This document shows, in pieces, positions 42,648 through 51,757 of a stretch of 64,000 nt of DNA; positions within the stretch are counted from its first letter, which is position 1; every line of letters starts with the position of its first letter. The notes beneath the pieces were generated by a model. It worked only from the letters and a program-made list of their open reading frames with translations, ran no database searches and had not been told where the DNA came from. Source of the DNA: Henriciella sp045287255 (lineage in GTDB: Bacteria > Pseudomonadota > Alphaproteobacteria > Caulobacterales > Hyphomonadaceae); NCBI RefSeq assembly GCF_045287255.1, contig NZ_CP137142.1:124001-188000 (forward strand). Direction: 5' to 3'. Position numbers and translations under genes: made by a program.

Positions 42648-44636
42648 ATGGCAGATACGGCATTCCAGCATGCAGCAGATCGGCCATGGATTTTCCGAAC
42701 CTATGCTGGGCACTCAACGGCACAAAAGTCGAATGCGCTTTACCGGAAGAACCTGTCCAAAGGACAAACGGGCCTGTCGATCGCATTCGATCTACCAACT
42801 CAGACCGCTTACGATAGTGATCATATCCTTGCCCGTGGTGAGGTTGGGAAGGTTGGCGTTCCGGTTGGCCATCTCGGTGACATGCGTACCCTGTTTGCAG
42901 AGCTGCCGCTTGAGGAAATGAACACCTCAATGACTATCAATGCGCCAGCAGCGTGGTTGCTCTCGCTCTATGTCGCTCTGGCGGATGAGCGAGGTGATGA
43001 TCGGGCGAAGCTGCGTGGGACGACGCAGAATGATATTATCAAGGAATATCTCTCCCGCGGCACCTATGTCTTCCCGCCCCAGCCGAGCATGCGCCTGATC
43101 AGCGATATGGTGAGCTGGTGCTACACTGAGGTGCCGAAGTGGAATCCGCTCAATGTCTGTTCCTATCACTTGCAGGAAGCCGGCGCGACCCCGGAGCAGG
43201 AGTTGGCCTATGCGCTGGCCACAGCCTGTGCCGTTCTAGATGCGGTAAAAGCTGGCGGGCAGGTGCCCGAAGAGGATTTCAGCATTGTCTTTGGCCGTAT
43301 CTCTTTCTTCGTGAATGCGGGTGTGCGCTTTGTCACCGAGCTGTGTAAAATGCGGGCTTTTGTCGACCTCTGGGAAGAGATTGGCAAAGAGCGTTATGGT
43401 GTCACCGACACTAAGGCGCTGCGCTTCCGTTATGGCGTACAGGTAAACTCGCTCGGCCTGACCGAGCCACAGCCAGAGAACAATGTGTACCGCATCCTGA
43501 TTGAGGCACTGGCGGTCACCCTGTCAAAGCGGGCGCGCTGCCGGGCTTTGCAATTGCCGGCGTGGAATGAAGCGCTTGGTCTGCCGCGGCCATGGGACCA
43601 GCAATGGTCGCTGCGGATGCAGCAAATCCTCGCTTATGAGACGGACCTTCTGGAGTATGAGGACCTGTTTGATGGTTCTCATGTTGTGGATGGTAAGACC
43701 ACACAGCTCAAGGACATGGCCCGGGAAGAATTGTCCAAGATTGATCAGATGGGCGGCGCGGTCGAGGCGGTTGGTTATATGAAAGAAAGCCTCGTTGGGG
43801 CGCATATCGATCGCATCAAGGGAATTGAAAGCGGCGATCTGAAAGTCGTCGGCGTCAATGCCTACACCCAGACCGAGGAAAGCCCGCTGGGCGCAGGTAA
43901 TGATGCGATCCAGACTGTCGATCCCATGGTGGAACGCCAGCAGGTTGAAGCGCTGAAAAGCTGGCGCGCAAAGCGCGATAATGGGGCGGTAGAAACTGCC
44001 CTTGCTGCCCTGAAAGAAGCGGCCGTGTCTGGCACAAATATCATGGAACCTTCCATCGCTGCAGCAAAGGCTGGGGTAACCAGCGGTGAATGGGGGACAG
44101 CACTGCGCGAGGTCTTCGGCGAGTATCGTGGCCCGACGGGCGTTGCGGTCTCGATCGAAACGGGCGGTGATGAAGCGATTGAGAAAACAAAGGCTCGCGT
44201 TGACGCTCTATCAGAGCGGATGGGCCGTCGCCTGACTTATGTTCTGGGCAAGCCTGGCTTGGATGGGCACTCCAATGGCGCCGAACAGATTGCGGCTCGC
44301 GCACGCGCCTGCGGGATGGACGTCGTCTATGATGGCATTCGCTTCACGCCAGCTGAAATCGTTGCGCAGGCCAAAGCCGCTAATGCGCATGTGATCGGGC
44401 TTTCAATCCTGTCTGGAAGCCATCTTGATCTGGTTCGGGAGACACTCGCCCAGATGCAGCAAGCCGGAATGGAGTCTGTTCCGCTCGTCGTCGGGGGGAT
44501 CATTCCATATGAGGATGAGCAGGCCTTGCGGCAGATGGGGGTGCGCCGCGTTTACACGCCAAAAGACTTCATGATCACGGATATCATGGATGATGTCGTC
44601 GATGTTGTTGAAGCCCGCTGGCTACAGGATGCCTGA
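42648..44636 (+). CDS. ecm: Ethylmalonyl-CoA mutase
   Basis: A B12-dependent mutase of 662 residues, converting (2R)-ethylmalonyl-CoA to methylsuccinyl-CoA (MeaA/Ecm group). The N-terminal TIM-barrel opens with WIFRTYAGHSTAQKSNALYR and SIAFDLPTQT; the C-terminal cobalamin domain has D539-G544 as DGHSNG (DxHxxG), with H541 as the cobalt ligand. GGAGG stands 7 nt before the ATG; a longer frame from 42558 lacks a site. Together with ccr it indicates a working ethylmalonyl-CoA pathway, though epimerase and methylsuccinyl-CoA dehydrogenase are outside. Confidence 0.95.
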   Translation: MADTAFQHAADRPWIFRTYAGHSTAQKSNALYRKNLSKGQTGLSIAFDLPTQTAYDSDHILARGEVGKVGVPVGHLGDMRTLFAELPLEEMNTSMTINAPAAWLLSLYVALADERGDDRAKLRGTTQNDIIKEYLSRGTYVFPPQPSMRLISDMVSWCYTEVPKWNPLNVCSYHLQEAGATPEQELAYALATACAVLDAVKAGGQVPEEDFSIVFGRISFFVNAGVRFVTELCKMRAFVDLWEEIGKERYGVTDTKALRFRYGVQVNSLGLTEPQPENNVYRILIEALAVTLSKRARCRALQLPAWNEALGLPRPWDQQWSLRMQQILAYETDLLEYEDLFDGSHVVDGKTTQLKDMAREELSKIDQMGGAVEAVGYMKESLVGAHIDRIKGIESGDLKVVGVNAYTQTEESPLGAGNDAIQTVDPMVERQQVEALKSWRAKRDNGAVETALAALKEAAVSGTNIMEPSIAAAKAGVTSGEWGTALREVFGEYRGPTGVAVSIETGGDEAIEKTKARVDALSERMGRRLTYVLGKPGLDGHSNGAEQIAARARACGMDVVYDGIRFTPAEIVAQAKAANAHVIGLSILSGSHLDLVRETLAQMQQAGMESVPLVVGGIIPYEDEQALRQMGVRRVYTPKDFMITDIMDDVVDVVEARWLQDA

Positions 44637-44654
44637 TGGGTTAGGGCGTGCCCC

Positions 44655-45203
44655 ATGACTCGTATCATTCTGTTCAACAAGCCATTTAACGTCCTGTCTC
44701 AGTTCACCGATAAGGGGACTGAGAGCACGAAGCGTCAAACCCTGTCGGACTTTATCGATGTTCCGGGCGTTTATGCTGCCGGGCGCTTGGATAAGGATAG
44801 CGAAGGCCTGCTGGTCCTGACCGATAATGGTAAGCTGCAAAACCGGATCAGTGACCCAAAGCACAAGACGACAAAGTCTTACTGGGTTCAGGTTGAGGGT
44901 ATTCCCAGTGAAGAGGCTCTGACGGCTCTACGGGAGGGCGTGGATTTGAAGGATGGTCGCACGGCACCAGCGAAGATCCGCCGGGTTGAGGAGCCTCAAG
45001 GCCTGTGGCCCCGGACCCCGCCCATCCGGTTTCGCAAAAGCGTACCGGATAGCTGGATTGAGGTCACGATTGCTGAGGGGCGCAACCGGCAGGTGCGACG
45101 GATGACAGCCGCGGTCAGGCATCCAACATTGCGTCTGATCCGTCATCGCATTGGGGAATGGCGGCTGGCAGATCTTGCCCCCGGCACGTGGCGGGATGCC
45201 TAG
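44655..45203 (+). CDS. rluE: 23S rRNA pseudouridine synthase RluE
   Basis: A 182-residue RsuA-family pseudouridine synthase lacking the S4 domain, like E. coli RluE, which modifies U2457 of 23S rRNA. The catalytic Asp is in GRLDKDSEGLLVL; VQVEGIPSEEAL, WPRTPPIRFRKSVP and EGRNRQVRRMTAAV match RluE blocks closely. It starts 18 nt after ecm and ends with a 4-nt convergent overlap with the exporter gene. Confidence 0.94.
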   Translation: MTRIILFNKPFNVLSQFTDKGTESTKRQTLSDFIDVPGVYAAGRLDKDSEGLLVLTDNGKLQNRISDPKHKTTKSYWVQVEGIPSEEALTALREGVDLKDGRTAPAKIRRVEEPQGLWPRTPPIRFRKSVPDSWIEVTIAEGRNRQVRRMTAAVRHPTLRLIRHRIGEWRLADLAPGTWRDA

Positions 45204-46429
45204 CGGGAGCTGAACAGTTTTCCGCGTTCGGTCCATGTGATGATACTCAGCGACAGGATGCCAAGGCCGACAAAGCCGATCATGACAGGGATTACGCTGC
45301 CATTGAACTGGCTGGCGACAAGATAGCCAAAGCCGCTAGCCACGGTACTGGTGGCAAATCCGTAGGCCGCACTGGCCGTTCCTGCGATTTTTCCAAGCGG
45401 CTCCAGAGCGAGCGCTGAGAAGTTGGCACCCATCATGCCGAAACAGGCAAAAGTCAGACAGAAAAGCGGATAGAAAATCCAAAGCTGTTCGCCAAAGATC
45501 TGCATCAGGATGACATTGAGGCTTGCCAGAACAAGGAAGGCGAACATCACGCTATGGCTGATCCGGCGCATCCCGATGCGCTCGACAATTCTCGCATTGG
45601 TGAAGTTAGCGACGCCGAGACAAGCGGCAACGCCTGCAAACCAGAGGGCAAATGTCTCTTCCATACCGAATACGTCGCTGAAAATCTGCTCAGAGGCCGC
45701 AACAAAGGCGAAGAGGGCACCAAAGATGACCCCGCTGGCGGCCATATAACCAAAGGTCACACGTGTGGTCAGAGTCTGGCGATAGGCGCGGGTGGTCTGC
45801 GTCATGTTCAGGGGCTGGCGCGCGGTCTCCGGCAAGGTTTCCGGCAGACGGACCTGAACCCAGGCCAGCATGATCAAACCGGCAAGACCCAGAACCCCGA
45901 ATGTCCACTCCCATGGGGCAAACAGCATGATCCCCGCGCCAATGGTTGGGGCGAGAATAGGCACGATCATAAAGACGGTCATGACCAGAGACATGACCCG
46001 GGCCATCGCTCGGCCGGCCATCAGATCTCGAACGATTGAAACTGCGATAACCCTGACGCCAGCAGCAAACACGCCTTGAATGAAGCGGACAACAAGCAGC
46101 ATCCAGAATGCATTGGTTGCCATACACAGGAAGCCAGCGATCGCATAGCCAATCAGGCAAAGCTGCAAGAGCCCCTTGCGTCCGAAGCGATCTGAGACGG
46201 GGCCAAAGAACAGCTGCGGGACCCCAAATCCCATCACATAAATGAACACCACGAGTTGCTGATCATTGGGGTTTGTGAGGTCATAATACTCAGAAATATC
46301 GCCGAGCGCTGGCAGCATGATATCGATGGCCAGCGCGTTCAGCGCCATGAGCGCAGCCACAAGAGGTACCAACTCCCACAAAGGAAGTGGGAGTTTGCGA
46401 TCTGTTTCAATTGGCGCTTGTTCAGCCAC
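45200..46429 (-). CDS. Bcr/CflA-type MFS drug exporter
   Basis: A 409-residue, 12-helix major-facilitator transporter of the Bcr/CflA group, which extrudes drugs such as bicyclomycin, chloramphenicol or sulfonamides. Motifs: DIMLPALGDISEYY in helix 1, GPVSDRFGRKGLL after helix 2 and VRFIQGVFAAGVRVI in helix 4. I chose GTG at 46429 because CGGAG lies 7 nt upstream and the length fits the family; the ATG at 46558 lacks a ribosome-binding site and would abut the divergent antiporter start. Confidence 0.88.
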   Translation of the reverse strand: MAEQAPIETDRKLPLPLWELVPLVAALMALNALAIDIMLPALGDISEYYDLTNPNDQQLVVFIYVMGFGVPQLFFGPVSDRFGRKGLLQLCLIGYAIAGFLCMATNAFWMLLVVRFIQGVFAAGVRVIAVSIVRDLMAGRAMARVMSLVMTVFMIVPILAPTIGAGIMLFAPWEWTFGVLGLAGLIMLAWVQVRLPETLPETARQPLNMTQTTRAYRQTLTTRVTFGYMAASGVIFGALFAFVAASEQIFSDVFGMEETFALWFAGVAACLGVANFTNARIVERIGMRRISHSVMFAFLVLASLNVILMQIFGEQLWIFYPLFCLTFACFGMMGANFSALALEPLGKIAGTASAAYGFATSTVASGFGYLVASQFNGSVIPVMIGFVGLGILSLSIITWTERGKLFSSR

Positions 46430-46558
46430 GGTCGGCTCCGGTTCGCATCTAGGCGTGCCGTATTGGACCTGTCGCTCAGGGTCGGCAAGTGAAAATTCGT
46501 GACAGAGCAAATTTCCAACCGCTAACGCCCCATTGGCTTTCTGGGAGGAGTGATCCAT

Positions 46559-47629
46559 ATGTGTCGGGGCGTTCAGAGGGCCTTTTTGATAATGATGATT
46601 GCTATTCTAATCCTTGCCGGATTTGTTCTGTTATTTGTCGGTGGGGAGGCTTTGGTCAGAGGCTCCGTTGGGGTAGCCCGAAAAGTGGGCATGTCAGAGC
46701 TGATCATCGGTCTGACGCTTGTAGGCTTTGGCACAAGCCTACCGGAAATGGTCACCAGCTTGCAGGCCCTTTCGACCGGGGCGGTTGGCCTGTCTGTTGG
46801 TAATGTTATCGGTTCAAATGTTGCCAATGTGCTTCTCGTCATTGGCGCTGCCGCTTTGGTCGCGCCGATCCTGACCCAGCCGCGCGCGCTTGCCCGAGAC
46901 GGCATCTTCATGGTCGCAGTGACAATCCTGTTTGCGGTACTCGTTTATTTCGACCTATTTACGCGCGAAGCCGGGATCGCGCTTGTCGCGCTTTTACTCT
47001 TCTACCTCGTTGGCTCGATCATTCTGGATCGCCGTGAGAACAGCGCGGCAGCGGCCATGCACGCTGAAGAGGCTGAAGAGTTTGAGACCGATGATCCGGT
47101 CTGGATTTCACTTTTGCTGACCCTTGGTGGGATCGCTGCGGTGATCTTCGGGGCTCGTTTCCTTGTGGATGGCGGTTCACAAGCGGCGCGCTTGTTTGGT
47201 GTGTCCGAAACGGTAATCGGAATTTCCATTGTGGCTATCGGGACCAGTTTACCAGAACTGGTGACCGCGATTATGGCCGCGCGTAAGGGTAAGGCCGATG
47301 TGGCCTTGGGCAATGTCCTTGGTTCGAACGTCTTCAACATTCTCGGCATTCTGGGCGTTTCGGCCATCGTTTACCCGTTCAGCCTGCTCAATGGCGGCGT
47401 TGTTTATGGGCTGGAGCAGCTCCGGTCAGTTGAGGCCGCTTTGTACTCAGTGTCTCTGGTCACCTGGACCGACATGGGAGCCTTGGTCCTGTCTGTCTTC
47501 TTGCTTGGCCTGTTTGCCTTTACCGGCAGACGGATTGCGCGACTGGAGGGCTTGATCCTTCTGGCCGGATACTTCCTCTATATGGCCCTTCGGTTTGAAC
47601 TCATTCCAACCTTTAGCTTGGGGGTTTAG
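46559..47629 (+). CDS. Calcium/sodium antiporter of the CaCA family
   Basis: A 356-residue YrbG-like cation exchanger with two inverted repeats of five helices. The alpha-motifs are GFGTSLPEMVTSLQAL and AIGTSLPELVTAIMA, each with the cation-binding Glu. A charged cytoplasmic loop (HAEEAEEFETDD) joins the halves. GGAGG lies 10 nt before the ATG at 46559; an internal pair of ATGs at 46592 is the alternative. queF begins 2 nt after its stop and may be co-transcribed. Confidence 0.92.
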   Translation: MCRGVQRAFLIMMIAILILAGFVLLFVGGEALVRGSVGVARKVGMSELIIGLTLVGFGTSLPEMVTSLQALSTGAVGLSVGNVIGSNVANVLLVIGAAALVAPILTQPRALARDGIFMVAVTILFAVLVYFDLFTREAGIALVALLLFYLVGSIILDRRENSAAAAMHAEEAEEFETDDPVWISLLLTLGGIAAVIFGARFLVDGGSQAARLFGVSETVIGISIVAIGTSLPELVTAIMAARKGKADVALGNVLGSNVFNILGILGVSAIVYPFSLLNGGVVYGLEQLRSVEAALYSVSLVTWTDMGALVLSVFLLGLFAFTGRRIARLEGLILLAGYFLYMALRFELIPTFSLGV

Positions 47630-47631
47630 GT

Positions 47632-48099
47632 ATGTCAGATAAAGATATTTACTCAGGGTTGGATCAACTCGGAAAACAAACTGGGGCACCCAGTTCACCC
47701 GATGAGGCAATCCTGGAGCGTGTGCCCAATCCGCATCCTGATACGCTTTATCTCGCGCGGTTTGTCTGCCCGGAGTTTACTTCGCTTTGCCCGGTGACGA
47801 ACCAGCCGGATTTTGCGCATCTGGTGATCGATTATGCGCCCGGCGACTGGCTGGTAGAAAGCAAATCTCTGAAACTCTTCCTGACCGGTTTCCGCAATCA
47901 TGGCGGTTTCCATGAGGATTGTACGCTGCGCGTGGGCAAGGATATTGCTGACCTGCTCGACCCGCGCTGGCTGCGTATCAGTGGTTATTGGTATCCGCGT
48001 GGCGGCATTCCCATCGATGTGTTCTGGCAGACGGGGAACGTACCTGAAGGCCTTTATGTCCCCGATACAGGGGTCGCGCCTTATCGCGGGCGCGGCTAG
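47632..48099 (+). CDS. queF: PreQ0 reductase QueF
   Basis: A 155-residue NADPH-dependent 7-cyano-7-deazaguanine reductase producing preQ1 for queuosine in tRNA. The nucleophile C53 is in SLCPVTNQPD with D60, and E76 (LVESKSLKLF) plus NHGGFHEDC complete the site. It is the short, type I enzyme. It lies directly after the antiporter gene and overlaps the convergent DUF2971 gene by 4 nt. No preQ1 riboswitch can sit upstream, since there is no leader. Confidence 0.97.
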   Translation: MSDKDIYSGLDQLGKQTGAPSSPDEAILERVPNPHPDTLYLARFVCPEFTSLCPVTNQPDFAHLVIDYAPGDWLVESKSLKLFLTGFRNHGGFHEDCTLRVGKDIADLLDPRWLRISGYWYPRGGIPIDVFWQTGNVPEGLYVPDTGVAPYRGRG

Positions 48100-48737
48100 C
48101 TGCCCTCGCTTAGAATAGAGGCCTTGAACAGCTGATTATCGATCAGGTTCGATTGCCGTATCCGGATCCCTGTTCTCGCGGTGTATTGCCGGAAGATTGA
48201 TTTTACGGTTTCATACAGCGGCGCAGGCAGCCAGGGGTTGATGATAACTGTGCTGATACAGCTCAGTTCTATCGGGATGATCTTTGACGCACTGCGGCTT
48301 TCATCGCGCGATTTGTAGATCGTTCGAAATTCTTGCTCCGCCTTGAAGGCGTGTCGTTTTGTGAAGGGGATGCTGTCGATCGGGATATTGTTCTTTTTGA
48401 CATCCTGGATCTTCAGGTAGTCGACTGTGCGGGATTCCAGATTCGGGTCTCCTTCAAGCATGTCCAGATACACATCTTTCTTGAATGTGATGCAGATCCC
48501 GTCACTGGAATGGGTGAACACGCGCCAATGGTGATAAGTTTCAGAGGCCTCGGCAAAACAGATCGCGTGTAAGTTCTTAAGCCCCTTCTTCTCCTTGTAC
48601 TGATCCATTAGGAACGCATCATTGCGATCATCCCACGTCTTGGGGCTGAGCAGGGTGATCCGCTTGTTCTGGATGATGTCCAGAGCCGATGCCATGGACG
48701 TATAGCGGCGTATATGGGTGCGTTTTGGAGCTGACAT
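48096..48737 (-). CDS. DUF2971-family protein
   Basis: A 213-residue soluble protein resembling DUF2971: ITLLSPKTWDDRNDAFL, CFAEASETYHHWRVFTHSSD and AFKAEQEFRTIY are the recognisable blocks, with conserved W, H and E residues suggesting an enzyme. Function is not known. Members are patchily distributed and often found in variable regions, which together with its low-GC codons hints at acquisition by transfer, but no mobile marker is seen. Confidence 0.72.
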   Translation of the reverse strand: MSAPKRTHIRRYTSMASALDIIQNKRITLLSPKTWDDRNDAFLMDQYKEKKGLKNLHAICFAEASETYHHWRVFTHSSDGICITFKKDVYLDMLEGDPNLESRTVDYLKIQDVKKNNIPIDSIPFTKRHAFKAEQEFRTIYKSRDESRSASKIIPIELSCISTVIINPWLPAPLYETVKSIFRQYTARTGIRIRQSNLIDNQLFKASILSEGS

Positions 48738-48780
48738 ACCTGTGGCTAATCAGGTGTGCGTGTAACGATCAATCGAAAAA

Positions 48781-50862
48781 TCAAAAATCGTTTCGTTTCA
48801 GGCGTGCCAAGTCATCAGGCTCACCAATCACCGCAACAAGATCACCTGGTTGGAGGACCTCTTTCGGTGCCGCGATGATAATGTTGCCATCTCGCTCAAT
48901 GATCGCGATCAAACAGCTTTCAGGCAGGTCAAAATCGGCCAGAGGCTTGCCGACATGCTCTTCCAGATAAGGGAAATCGCTGATTGGGGCATGCAGGAAG
49001 TGGTCATCGCGCATCAGGATCTCGTTCATATCCTTGTCACTGGTGGCGGCGAGCCAGCGTCGGTCAAAATCAAAAGACTGAACCACTTCAGCGAGGTGAC
49101 CGGCCAGACGCAGATCCAGACCCGCAGGTTTACGTGGGCAAAGCAAGACCATCACTGTGTGCACATCGCTGAGGCCGTCTATCGCAATACGTGTTTGCTG
49201 GCTAAACCGGAAAACGACCAGTTCAGGCCGCGTGATCATCTCATTACTGCGATAAGCAAGAACCACATGCTCGCTCAAGGGGTGCATGGTGGCGCGCCCG
49301 GTTGCGAAGACTTCATTGAGCGTTTCACGCTCAATATCGAAGGCTGAATGCGCAATATTCTTCACTTCCTCGACCAGCATATCGCGTGAATAGCTGCCGA
49401 CGCTGTAATTGTGCACGACACAGCGTGCGATCAGATTTTCATAAGAGAGGTTCTGGTCCTGTGTGCGATCGTGGATGATGGTCATCAGCTCGCGCTCAAG
49501 CCCTTCATACCGCATTTGTCCCAAACGCTCGTGTACGTGGAAAATTGCGCCGCGGCGCTGCATATTGCCGGAGGCGTAGAACTGGTACCAGAAGGCACAG
49601 GCAATGGTCAGCATGCCCGTAAAGCCAATTGACAGGATGCCCATTTCAACGATCAGCCAGAAGCTGATCAGAATACCGACCACTTGTGTCCATGGGTAGA
49701 AGGGGGAGCGGAAGCCGGGCTTGTAGCTGGCAATCCGGCTTTCGCGCATCACGATCACCGCCAGACAGACGAGGCCAAATAGCAGCAACTGGAAGGCTGA
49801 GGCCAGTTTCGCAACCGCCTCAACATCAAACAGCAAGATTACTCCAATCATGACAGCAACGGTGACCATGATTGAAAAGGTTGGAGTGCCAAAGCTGCCC
49901 AATTGGCTGAACTGCTTAGGCATTAGTTTGTCCTTTGCCATCGCAAATGGATAGCGCGAAGCGGACAGGATGCCCGCATTCCCGGTTGAGGCAAAAGCGG
50001 CGATGGCGGCGACTACGATGAGAATAATGCCAAAATCGTACGGTACCCAGCCAAGGAATTTTTCGCCCGCATCAGCAACCGGGGTCAGGCTGTTATGTAG
50101 CTCTGCGGGTGGCAGCAAGTTGATAATGACGAGCGTCCCGAGGGTGTAAACCGCTGTCGCGGTAATCAGGGACAGGACCATGCCGAGCGGAATATTGCGG
50201 TCTGGATTCTGGATTTCTTCGGCGACTGAGGCGACCTTTGTCAGGCCGGCATAAGACACGAAGACTAGGCCGATTGTTGAGATGAAACCAACAAATCCAG
50301 CGCTAAAAAATGCCTCGTCCCCGCCATTGGGTTGCCAACTGTCTGTGATGCCCGTTTCAGAAAGGCCCAGAATGGTGAAAGCGGCGAGAATGATCACAAG
50401 CGTTCCAACCAGAACGCGTTGCAAAACGGTGGTTTCCTTGGCACCAAAGGCGTTGATCAGCCCGAAGACGATGGTCAAAATGACCGCCAACGCAATAATC
50501 GGCACATCGATGTAGAGGCTAAGGTAGGCGCCCATCCCAACCAGGGCGAAAGCGCTTTTAAAGATAACGGCGACCCATGAGCCAAGCCCGCCAATTGTTC
50601 CGAAAAGTGGCCCCAGAGCGCGGTCCAGGAAGTAATATGTCCCCCCTGCCTTGGGCATCGCGGTTGACAGCTCACCCATGCAGAACATGGCGGGCAAAAT
50701 CAGCACGCCCGCAATCAGATAGGCAAGATAGACACTGTCACCGGTATATCCGGCGGCAATACCGGGTAGCAGGAAGAAGCCTGAACTGAACATCGCGCCT
50801 GTCGAGACCGCATAGACATCGAACAGGGTCAGATTCTTCTTTAGCTTTTGATCATTTGCCAT
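48781..50862 (-). CDS. APC permease fused to EIIA-like and TrkA-C domains
   Basis: A 693-residue three-part protein. Residues about 15-440 form a 12-helix amino acid-polyamine-organocation transporter (TGAMFSSGFFLLPGIAAGY, ASTGNAGILSASRYPFAMAK). Residues about 470-615 resemble a PTS EIIA-2 domain (TMHPLSEHVVLAY, then VMVLLCPRKPAGLDLRLAGH), and 620-693 a TrkA-C/RCK ligand-binding domain (LPESCLIAIIERDGNIIIA). The soluble part would let a nucleotide or phospho-signal gate transport. GAGGGG lies 9 nt before the ATG at 50862. The substrate is unknown. Confidence 0.85.
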   Translation of the reverse strand: MANDQKLKKNLTLFDVYAVSTGAMFSSGFFLLPGIAAGYTGDSVYLAYLIAGVLILPAMFCMGELSTAMPKAGGTYYFLDRALGPLFGTIGGLGSWVAVIFKSAFALVGMGAYLSLYIDVPIIALAVILTIVFGLINAFGAKETTVLQRVLVGTLVIILAAFTILGLSETGITDSWQPNGGDEAFFSAGFVGFISTIGLVFVSYAGLTKVASVAEEIQNPDRNIPLGMVLSLITATAVYTLGTLVIINLLPPAELHNSLTPVADAGEKFLGWVPYDFGIILIVVAAIAAFASTGNAGILSASRYPFAMAKDKLMPKQFSQLGSFGTPTFSIMVTVAVMIGVILLFDVEAVAKLASAFQLLLFGLVCLAVIVMRESRIASYKPGFRSPFYPWTQVVGILISFWLIVEMGILSIGFTGMLTIACAFWYQFYASGNMQRRGAIFHVHERLGQMRYEGLERELMTIIHDRTQDQNLSYENLIARCVVHNYSVGSYSRDMLVEEVKNIAHSAFDIERETLNEVFATGRATMHPLSEHVVLAYRSNEMITRPELVVFRFSQQTRIAIDGLSDVHTVMVLLCPRKPAGLDLRLAGHLAEVVQSFDFDRRWLAATSDKDMNEILMRDDHFLHAPISDFPYLEEHVGKPLADFDLPESCLIAIIERDGNIIIAAPKEVLQPGDLVAVIGEPDDLARLKRNDF

Positions 50863-51023
50863 GATGTGTAAGCCCCTCATTTGGGGTCCTCGCCCCTTAC
50901 CAGGTGGAGTATTTAGGTGTGTTGCCCTGTCCTCCAAGCATTTTGTTGCACTGCAGCGGGTGCAAACCGTTTGATGTGTGACTCTTGGGCACTTTTACTG
51001 CTCAGCTTCCATTCACACCCGCC

Positions 51024-51734
51024 ATGGCAAAGAAGGCCATGATCAGATTGTTTGTAATCCTTCTAGCGATGATGGGATGTAACTGGTTTGCCGCTGCTCA
51101 AGCGTCGGAACGGACCCCCATGCCGGAAAAAGCCCAGATGGTTGAGGCACTTTACCGTGCCGCCATCGCTTTGCCGCAAGACAAAAGAAAGCGGGCAGAA
51201 CGCGCGATCGCTGATTTTGATGATGGCTCGCATGAGACAGGAGCGGATTATGGGTGGTCGAAGGCTGAACCGCTTCTCATGAATGGTGGAGTCGATGCTT
51301 TGATCCAGGCGGCTCGACAAAGCGGCGGACCTTTGCGCTATGCTCGTACCGATGCGCTACTTTCAGCCGGGGTACGTCTTCGTCTAACCGACCCTGAAGC
51401 GGCAACTCGGATCAATGCGGCGCTGTTGGAGCTTGCCGGGCGGGCTGATACGTTTGAGTTGATGATCTATGCGCATGCTGCGGCTGAACTGGCGGCCATT
51501 CGTTGTGATTCCGCCATGTTTAGATCAGCCACCCTGAAAACAGGGCTCTCGGACAGTCTTCGTTATGCCTTTTGGCGCGGGCGTTTCGAGGGCGATCTTA
51601 CAACGCAAATCAAACGCGTTTGGGAAGAGTCGAGCAGCGAGGATACCCGGCATATCCGGCAAGCGATCGACGGGTATCGCCTGATCGATCAATATGGCTA
51701 CTGTGCGACAAGCACTCTGGCAGTGGTCGATTAA
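51024..51734 (+). CDS. Exported protein of unknown function
   Basis: A 236-residue protein with an N-terminal signal-like segment (residues about 6-23, IRLFVILLAMMGCNWF, ending near AAAQA). The cysteine in this segment is not in a good lipobox. The mature part is alpha-helical and alanine-rich, with TPR-like spacing (AAALLELAGRADTFELM-type helices). No family is recognised. The start is uncertain (ATG 51024 or 51039). It lies 23 nt before the DUF2270 gene. Confidence 0.6.
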   Translation: MAKKAMIRLFVILLAMMGCNWFAAAQASERTPMPEKAQMVEALYRAAIALPQDKRKRAERAIADFDDGSHETGADYGWSKAEPLLMNGGVDALIQAARQSGGPLRYARTDALLSAGVRLRLTDPEAATRINAALLELAGRADTFELMIYAHAAAELAAIRCDSAMFRSATLKTGLSDSLRYAFWRGRFEGDLTTQIKRVWEESSSEDTRHIRQAIDGYRLIDQYGYCATSTLAVVD

Positions 51735-51757
51735 GACTCCCATGGTATAGGGCAGGC

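Noticed and set aside
46430..46558. N-terminal extension of the Bcr/CflA exporter
   Set aside because: No ribosome-binding site at the ATG, non-family sequence, and it would abut the divergent antiporter start; GTG at 46429 fits better.
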